Shown in pieces: positions 57,565 to 64,000 of a stretch of DNA of 64,000 bases. The stretch comes from Poriferisodalis sp965208895 (GTDB lineage: Bacteria; Actinomycetota; Acidimicrobiia; Acidimicrobiales; Poriferisodalaceae), in NCBI RefSeq assembly GCF_965208895.1, contig NZ_OZ242363.1:2728001-2792000 (forward strand), given 5' to 3'. Within the stretch, counting starts at the first letter, position 1; each line of letters opens with the position of its first letter. The notes beneath the pieces were generated by a model. It was given only the letters and a program-made list of their open reading frames with translations. It ran no database searches and was not told the DNA's origin. The position numbers were made by a program, and so were the translations under genes.

Positions 57565-60046
57565 TGCGGCTGCCGAAGCAGCACCGAGCACCGTGGAAGT
57601 GACGATCAACGGTGTCGCTGTTGATGCGCGACCCGGTGAGCTGGTCATCGCAGCCGCGGATCGCGCTGGTGTGCATATCCCGCGGTTCTGCTACCACGAG
57701 CGGATGAGCCCGGTGGGCATGTGCCGCATGTGCCTCGTCGAGATCGATACCGGCCGGGGGCCGCAGTTGCAGCCCTCCTGCATGGTCCCCGTCTCGCCGC
57801 AGATGGTGGTCGACACCACCAGCGAACGCACGCAGCGGGCACAAGAAGGCGTGCTCGAGCTGCTGCTCATCAACCATCCGCTCGACTGCCCGGTCTGCGA
57901 CAAGGGCGGCGAATGCCCGCTGCAGGACCAGACCATGGCCTACGGCCCCGGCGAATCGCGATTCGTGGAGGAAAAGCGCCACTTCGAAAAGCCGATCCCC
58001 ATCTCCGACCTGGTGCACCTCGACCGGGAGCGTTGCATCCTGTGCGACCGCTGCACCCGATTCGCCGACGAGGTCGCGGGCGACCCGCTCATCGACTTCA
58101 CCGAGCGCGGCAACGAGACCCAGGTGCTCACCTTTCCCGGCGAGCCCTTCTCGTCGTACTTCTCGGGCAACACGGTGCAGATCTGTCCCGTCGGTGCGCT
58201 CACTGCGGCGCCGTACCGGTTCAAGGCGAGGCCGTGGGATCTCATCGAGACCGAGTCCACCTGCACGACCTGCGCGGTGGGCTGCCGCATCGCGGTGCAG
58301 TCGTCTCGCAACGAACTGGTGCGCTACCTCGGAGTTGACATCGACCCGGTCAACCACGGCTGGCTGTGCGACAAGGGCAGGTTTGCCTTCGGTTCTGTCT
58401 CGAGCCCCGAACGGGTGACGTCACCGCTGCAGGCGCGCCCGCCAACGAGCACCACCTCCGACCTGGCTGACATCGAGCCGCTGCGCCGCTTCCAGCCGAC
58501 CGACTGGTCAAGCGCCCTGAGCGCTGTGGCCGCCGCGGTGAAGGCGGCCCGGCCTGGCGCGATTGCCGTGCTTGGCGGCGCTCGCGGCACCAACGAAGAT
58601 GCCTACGCATGGTCGAAGCTGGCCCGCACGGTGTTGCGGACCGACCACGTGGACGCGCAGCTCGGCGACGGGCTGCCCGCGGAGCTGATTGTCGGCTTGC
58701 CCGCGGCGACGATTGACGAGGCGTGCAACGCCGACACGACACTGCTGGTGTGCGGAGACCTGCGCGAAGAGCTGCCGGTGCTGCACCTGCGTCTGCGCGG
58801 CGCGGCGCGAGCGGGCACGACTCGCCTGGTCGAGATTGCGCCGGTCAGGACGGGCCTGACTCGCAACGCAGCGCGAAGCGAGCAGTGCCGGGGTGGCGAG
58901 GCTGCATCGGTGCTGCGTGATTTGCTCGATGGCGACGATCCCCTGGCAGACGAGCTGGCGTCGGGATCCGTGGTCGTGGTGCTGGGTCGCTCGTCGGTCG
59001 CGGAGTCTGCTGAGGCGGCGGCCGAGGTGGCGTCAGTCATCCGTACTCGGGTCCCTCACGCCCGCTTCCTCGTCGCCGCACGGCGGGGCAACGTCCGCGG
59101 TGCGCTCGACATGGGCCTGGCCCCAGGGCTGATCCCGGGCCGGGCGCTCAGCGCCAGCCCGCCGCCGAGCTTGGCGCAGGCATGGGGCGAACTGCCTAGC
59201 GAACGGGGGCACGACGCCACGGGAATCCTCGCGGCGGCCGCGTCCGGAGAGATCGATGTGCTCTTCCTGCTCGGTGCGGACCCCCTCACCGATTTCCCCG
59301 ACAGCATGCTGGCGCGTCTCGGCGTGTCCGGCGCGGGCACGGTGGTGGCGGTGGATTCCTTCGTGAACCAATCGACCGCGGAAGCCGACATCGTGCTGCC
59401 TGCGGCAGTGTTCGGGGAGAAGTCGGGAACGACGACCAATCTTGAGGGGCGTATCTCGGCCGTCGGAGAGTTGGTCACCGCGCCCGGCTCGGCCCGTCCC
59501 GACTGGATGATCGCGGCCGAGCTGGCCGTGCTCTGCGGCGGCGACCTCGGCGTCCTGGGGGTCGATGAGATCACCGCCGAGATTGCCGCCGTGTGCGCTA
59601 CCCACGCTGAAGCGATCGGGCCTGAACTCGGCACCGACGGTGTGGTGGCATCGGGAGCAGCCTTGGAGCCCGAGTTCCCGGCCGAACATGTCGCACCCGC
59701 GCGAGACGCCTACGGCCTCCGCTTGGTCTGCAACCGCAAGCTCTACGACGGCGGGGTGACGGTCGAGCGGACTCCGGCGCTGGCGTCGCTGGCAGCCGAC
59801 ACGGTCTTGGCTGTGCATCCGGTCGACCTCGAACGCGTCGGCGTCGAATCGGGAACCGAGGTCGAGGTCCACTCCGAGCGCGGTGCCCTGAGGCTGCCGA
59901 TCGTGGCTGACGCCGGAATCGCCCGGGGGAACGTCGTGGTGCAGTTCCCCTCGCCTCACATCGATGTGGGCGCCTTGATCGACGTGACTGCGCCCGTCAC
60001 CGACGTGCGGATCGAGACTCGCGGCGCCGGAGGGGCGTCGCGATGA
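57557..60046 (+). CDS. nuoG: NADH-quinone oxidoreductase subunit G
   Basis: The 75-kDa-type subunit, 829 residues. The N-terminus is a [2Fe-2S] ferredoxin domain (RFCYHERMSPVGMCRMCLVE); then CPVCDKGGECPLQDQTM, CILCDRCTRFADEV and CTTCAVGCRIAV bind [4Fe-4S] clusters; the large C-terminal part is a molybdopterin-oxidoreductase-like fold without cofactor. Length fits NuoG of actinobacteria. Its stop codon lies in the first copy of a 74-bp duplicated junction with nuoH. Confidence 0.94.
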   Translation: MPDAAAEAAPSTVEVTINGVAVDARPGELVIAAADRAGVHIPRFCYHERMSPVGMCRMCLVEIDTGRGPQLQPSCMVPVSPQMVVDTTSERTQRAQEGVLELLLINHPLDCPVCDKGGECPLQDQTMAYGPGESRFVEEKRHFEKPIPISDLVHLDRERCILCDRCTRFADEVAGDPLIDFTERGNETQVLTFPGEPFSSYFSGNTVQICPVGALTAAPYRFKARPWDLIETESTCTTCAVGCRIAVQSSRNELVRYLGVDIDPVNHGWLCDKGRFAFGSVSSPERVTSPLQARPPTSTTSDLADIEPLRRFQPTDWSSALSAVAAAVKAARPGAIAVLGGARGTNEDAYAWSKLARTVLRTDHVDAQLGDGLPAELIVGLPAATIDEACNADTTLLVCGDLREELPVLHLRLRGAARAGTTRLVEIAPVRTGLTRNAARSEQCRGGEAASVLRDLLDGDDPLADELASGSVVVVLGRSSVAESAEAAAEVASVIRTRVPHARFLVAARRGNVRGALDMGLAPGLIPGRALSASPPPSLAQAWGELPSERGHDATGILAAAASGEIDVLFLLGADPLTDFPDSMLARLGVSGAGTVVAVDSFVNQSTAEADIVLPAAVFGEKSGTTTNLEGRISAVGELVTAPGSARPDWMIAAELAVLCGGDLGVLGVDEITAEIAAVCATHAEAIGPELGTDGVVASGAALEPEFPAEHVAPARDAYGLRLVCNRKLYDGGVTVERTPALASLAADTVLAVHPVDLERVGVESGTEVEVHSERGALRLPIVADAGIARGNVVVQFPSPHIDVGALIDVTAPVTDVRIETRGAGGASR

Positions 60047-60146
60047 CGGGTGATCCGCTGTTCGCCGACGGCACCGAAGGGCCTGATGTACCGGTCGCGC
60101 GTGATGGGGCGTCGCGATGACGGGTGATCCGCTGTTCGCCGACGGC
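60032..60146 (+). repeat. 74-bp tandem duplication of the nuoG/nuoH junction with micro-ORF 60043-60120
   Basis: The 41-base segment at 60032-60072 recurs identically at 60106-60146. Both contain the end of NuoG (GASR-stop) overlapping an ATG, then TGDPLFADG. Therefore ATG 60043 opens a 25-codon micro-ORF that starts like NuoH and ends GASR like NuoG, with its stop overlapping the real nuoH ATG at 60117. Both junctions keep the ATGA overlap. Whether it is translated is unknown. Confidence 0.7.
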
Positions 60147-61394
60147 GTCGACTGGGGTGACATCGGGATCATGGGCCTCAAGATCGGGGTGGCATTCGCC
60201 GCCCTGCTGGTCGCCACCATGTTCATGATCTGGTTCGAGCGCAAGCTGATCTCGGACATGCAGCACCGCATCGGCCCCAACGTTGCCGGTCCATGGGGCC
60301 TGCTGCAGGCTTTGGCAGACGGCATCAAGTTCTTCTTCAAGGAAGACCTCCGCCCCGCCAATGCCGATCCGCTTGTGTTCCGGCTGGCGCCCTACATCTC
60401 GGCGGTCACGGCGTTCGTTGCCTTCGCAATCGTGCCCATCGGCGGCGTCTTCACTGATACCGAAGGTCGCAGCGGCACGGTCACGCTCTTCGGCAAGGAG
60501 ACCATCTTGCAGGTGGCCGATCCGCCTGTCGGCATTCTGCTGTTGCTTGCGATGTCCTCGGTCGCCGTCTACGGCGTGATGCTGGCGGGATGGTCCTCAG
60601 GGTCGAAGTATCCGCTCATTGGGTCGGTGCGAGCCTCGGCACAGGCCATCTCGTACGAAGCCGCGTTGGGCATGTCGGTCGTGGCAGTCGTGATTGTGGC
60701 GGGATCGCTCTCCACCCAGCGCATCGTGTCGCTCCAGGCCGGCGGTGCGAACACCTGGTTCGTGGTCACCACCGGCATCGTGCCCTTCATCGTCTTCTTG
60801 ATTGCCGCCACGGCCGAGCTGAACCGCCCGCCGTTCGACTTAGTGGAAGCCGAGCAGGAGTTGGTGGGCGGATTTCACACCGAGTACTCATCGATCCGCT
60901 TCGCCCTGTTCTTCCTGGCCGAGTTCATGAACGTCATCACGATGTCGGCGATCATGGTGACGCTGTTCTTCGGCGGTCCGGCCGGGCCCATCTTCTTCGG
61001 CCTGACGTGGCTGTGGCCGACCGTGTGGTTCCTGGCCAAGGTGCTCGCCTTCCTGTTCGTGTTCGTGTGGTTCCGTGCCACGCTGCCGCGCCTGCGTTAC
61101 GACCAGCTCATGTCGCTGGGATGGAAGGTTCTCATCCCGGTGATGCTCCTGTGGCTGATGTTCTTGGGTCTGCGGCAGGTGGTGTTCGAACAGGAGAGCT
61201 GGAATCTGGCGCAACGGCTGGTGGTGACGCTGGGCGTGACCTCCGTCGGCGGCGCGCTCGGATGGCTGCTCCTGTCGGCGGCGCTGCGCGCAGCCAGACG
61301 CAACACGGCCCAAGAGCCTCTCAACGCAGAGGATCTGGCCGGCACGCCCACCGGTGCAGCGCCGGGAGACGTCGGACCGGGAAGGGGAGGCTGA
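60117..61394 (+). CDS. nuoH: NADH-quinone oxidoreductase subunit H
   Basis: Membrane subunit connecting the quinone site to the proton channel. The 425-residue protein has about eight helices, MIWFERKLISDMQHRIGPNV (the conserved loop with ERK), QALADGIKFFFKEDLRP, and the charged motif AELNRPPFDLVEAEQELVGG. ATG 60117 overlaps the end of the junction micro-ORF; the ATG at 60043 in the first duplicate copy is not in the nuoH frame. It overlaps nuoI by one base. Confidence 0.95.
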   Translation: MTGDPLFADGVDWGDIGIMGLKIGVAFAALLVATMFMIWFERKLISDMQHRIGPNVAGPWGLLQALADGIKFFFKEDLRPANADPLVFRLAPYISAVTAFVAFAIVPIGGVFTDTEGRSGTVTLFGKETILQVADPPVGILLLLAMSSVAVYGVMLAGWSSGSKYPLIGSVRASAQAISYEAALGMSVVAVVIVAGSLSTQRIVSLQAGGANTWFVVTTGIVPFIVFLIAATAELNRPPFDLVEAEQELVGGFHTEYSSIRFALFFLAEFMNVITMSAIMVTLFFGGPAGPIFFGLTWLWPTVWFLAKVLAFLFVFVWFRATLPRLRYDQLMSLGWKVLIPVMLLWLMFLGLRQVVFEQESWNLAQRLVVTLGVTSVGGALGWLLLSAALRAARRNTAQEPLNAEDLAGTPTGAAPGDVGPGRGG

Positions 61395-62076
61395 TGGGCT
61401 ACCTCGACGGCTTCAAGGTCACGTTCGGCAAGCTCTTCGGCGAGCGGGTCACCACGGAGTACCCGCACGAGAAGCGTCCGAAGCCGCCCCGATTCCACGG
61501 GCGGCACGTGCTCAACCGCTATCCCGACGGCATGGAGAAGTGCATCGGCTGCGAGCTGTGCGCCGGTGTGTGCCCGGCCCGCTGCATCTACGTGCGCGGC
61601 GCCGACAACGCGCCCGATGACCCGGTGTCGCCGGGCGAGCGGTACGGCTACGTCTACGAGATCAACTACCTGCGCTGCATTCACTGCGACCTGTGCGTGG
61701 AGGCCTGCCCGACCGAGGCCATCACCGAGACGAAGGTCTTCGAGTTCAGCTTCCCGACCCGCCGAGACGCCATCTACACCAAGGATGAACTGCTCACCGA
61801 CGACGACGGACGGCCCCGGCGCCAGCCCTGGGAGCTGTGGCACGAAGGCGACGACGAGCACACCTCAGGCTGGATGCGGGCAACCTCTCCCTCAGGCCAG
61901 CCCGACTACGAGGGCCGGGTCGGGTGGAGCGGCGAGCTGGGCTATGGCGTGCGCGCTCCCGAGCAGGGACAGCACGCTGACCTCGACGGCGGGGAGGACG
62001 ACTCGGTCACCGCCGGCGACGAACCCGCCGACCTCGACGAGCACAGCGGGGCGCCGGCGGCAGGAGATCATCACTG

Positions 62077-62077
<1 letters not shown>
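61394..62077 (+). CDS. nuoI: NADH-quinone oxidoreductase subunit I
   Basis: The subunit with clusters N6a and N6b. The 227-residue protein has the two [4Fe-4S] motifs CIGCELCAGVCPARC and CIHCDLCVEACPTEA, plus RPKPPRFHGRHVLNRYPDG before them. After residue about 150 an acidic C-terminal extension (DLDGGEDDSVTAGDEPAD) is longer than usual. ATG 61394 overlaps the nuoH stop; the frame upstream from 60590 is only the nuoH overlap shadow. Confidence 0.95.
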
Positions 62078-62777
<700 letters not shown>

Positions 62778-62781
<4 letters not shown>

Positions 62782-63092
62782 GCGGTCTCGAGGTGACGAC
62801 CGGCTGGTATCTGACGCTGGGGGCGATGCTGTTCCTGATCGGCGGCACCGGGCTGCTGCTTCGGCGCAACCCGCTGATCATGCTCATGTGCGTCGAGCTG
62901 ATGCTCAACGGCGTCAATCTCAGCTTCATCGCGTTCGCTGACCGCTTCGGCGATGTGCACGGGCACACGGTGGTGCTCTTCGTGCTGGTGGTCGCGGCGG
63001 CCGAAGTGGTGGTCGGTCTCGGTCTGGTGGTGGCGGTGCTGCGCGCCTCGCCTCGTGCGACAGCCGACGATCTGTCGGCCTTGAAGGGCTGA
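62778..63092 (+). CDS. nuoK: NADH-quinone oxidoreductase subunit K
   Basis: Small three-helix proton-channel subunit, 104 residues. The conserved acidic residues are seen in LIMLMCVELMLNGVNLSFI and VVAAAEVVVGLGLVVAVLR. ATG 62778 overlaps nuoJ as ATGA. The 62 bases to nuoL contain an 18-codon frame starting GTG 63097 but no other feature. Confidence 0.94.
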
Positions 63093-63154
63093 GCGCGTGG
63101 GCAGGGTACTCACGAACCAGCCGACGATGACATTGAGCATCAGGAGCTAGGGCG

Positions 63155-64000
63155 GTGGTCGAGTTGGTCTGGTTCATCCCCGCGCTGCCCCTCGCCGGGT
63201 TTGCAGTGCTCCTGCTGGCAGGCCCGCGCCTGGGCGAGCCCCGTGCGGGCTGGCTGGCCACTGCTGCGAGCGCCGGGTCATTCCTGTTCACGCTCATCAC
63301 CTTCGGCGGGCTGCTCGGTCTCGATTCGGCGGCGGAAGTCGGCGCGGGAGGTCGCGACGGTCGCTGGTTCGTCTCGACGCTGTTCGAGTGGATGCCGCTC
63401 GGGAGCCTCGAGGTCGACGCGGCGCTGCTGGTGGATCCGCTGTCGATGACGATGGCGCTGTTCGTGACGGGAGTCGGGACCCTCATCCACCTGTACTCGG
63501 TCGGCTACATGCATGGCGACCCGAAGTACTCGAAGTTCTTCCTGTATCTCAACCTGTTCCTGTTCTCGATGCTCATGCTGGTGCTGGGCGAGAACCTCGT
63601 GGTCACCTTCCTGGGCTGGGAGGGCGTCGGCACGTGTTCGTACCTGCTGATCTCGTTCTGGCACGAGCGGCCTACCGCGGCAACGGCCGGCAAGAAGGCC
63701 TTCGTCACCAATCGCATCGGCGACTTCGGCTTCATGGTCGCCACGTTCCTGCTGTGGACGACACTCGGCACCGTCTCCTACGCCGGCAAGGCGGGTCTCG
63801 CAGCAAGTGCTCCGGCGCTGGCGACGGGAACCGCCACGGCGGTGTCGCTGCTGCTGCTGCTCGCCGCTGCAGGCAAGTCAGCGCAGCTCCCGCTGTACGT
63901 CTGGCTGCCCGACGCCATGGAAGGACCCACCCCGGTCTCGGCCATGGTGCACGCCGCCACGATGGTGACAGCCGGCGTCTACCTGCTGGTGCGACTCAAC
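63155..64000 (+). CDS. nuoL: NADH-quinone oxidoreductase subunit L (3' truncated by window)
   Basis: Antiporter-like proton-pumping subunit; 282 codons are visible and the frame is open to the last base. GTG 63155 has AGGAGCTAGGGCG upstream. Conserved features seen are LEVDAALLVDPLSMTMALFV, GVGTLIHLYSVGYMHGD, VVTFLGWEGVGTCSYLLISF (the Glu of the first channel) and LPDAMEGPTPVSAMVHAATM, the Mrp/NuoL signature. nuoM and nuoN are expected beyond the window. Confidence 0.95.
   Translation, partial: MVELVWFIPALPLAGFAVLLLAGPRLGEPRAGWLATAASAGSFLFTLITFGGLLGLDSAAEVGAGGRDGRWFVSTLFEWMPLGSLEVDAALLVDPLSMTMALFVTGVGTLIHLYSVGYMHGDPKYSKFFLYLNLFLFSMLMLVLGENLVVTFLGWEGVGTCSYLLISFWHERPTAATAGKKAFVTNRIGDFGFMVATFLLWTTLGTVSYAGKAGLAASAPALATGTATAVSLLLLLAAAGKSAQLPLYVWLPDAMEGPTPVSAMVHAATMVTAGVYLLVRLN

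Noticed and set aside
63097..63150. 18-codon frame between nuoK and nuoL as another junction micro-ORF
   Set aside because: It shows no duplication of either neighbour's sequence, unlike the three junctions reported.

Overview
The window is high-G+C DNA from an actinobacterium, most likely of the class Acidimicrobiia. This is judged from a WhiB regulator, an MshA-like mycothiol glycosyltransferase followed by a YbjN protein, many apparently leaderless genes, and the gene order; no database was searched. It starts inside a secreted-protein gene and ends inside nuoL.

Layout: (1) 0-8 kb: the end of a secreted Calx-beta-like protein, an SLC23 nucleobase permease facing serS, and a large secreted repeat protein whose signal-peptide region contains an 11-G tract that breaks the frame. 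(2) 7.9-12 kb, minus strand: resA-ccdA-PGA hydrolase-crcB-crcB, then whiB with a run of hairpins. (3) 12-17.6 kb: an MBL-fold hydrolase, orn, a K+ channel, a RES/Xre toxin-antitoxin pair and dut. (4) 17.7-20.9 kb: a decayed IS256-type element split by an apparently intact IS110-family element, next to tRNA-Lys. (5) 21-33.5 kb: housekeeping genes (histidine phosphatase, AAA ATPase, moaD, mshA, proC, a SAM hydrolase-like gene, hemA-hemC-hemD-hemL). (6) 33.6-44 kb: an accessory island of visibly lower or mixed G+C with two superfamily-1 helicases (one with a RelE/ParE-like N-terminus), a DUF4143 ATPase, an IS110 remnant, and a secreted protein/subtilase/membrane protein cluster. (7) 44-64 kb: a MenJ-like reductase, a cytochrome b6f-like quinol oxidase cluster with its own ferredoxin and c-type cytochromes, then nuoABCDEFGHIJK and part of nuoL.

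How they work together: the last 20 kb is one respiratory block. Complex I reduces menaquinone, the MenJ-like enzyme would saturate its side chain, and the b6/subunit IV/Rieske/cytochrome c proteins re-oxidise it. The hem genes make the tetrapyrrole precursor of haem and resA/ccdA support cytochrome c maturation.

Main unexpected observations: a candidate bridge RNA in the IS110 element with two short guide-like matches to the site it interrupted; tandem duplications at three operon junctions (resA/ccdA, PGA hydrolase/crcB, nuoG/nuoH), each creating an in-frame coupled micro-ORF; a 6 x 29 bp hairpin array with compensatory stem changes; a likely phase-variable secreted protein; and a repeated TANNNT-N6-8-start arrangement indicating leaderless transcription.
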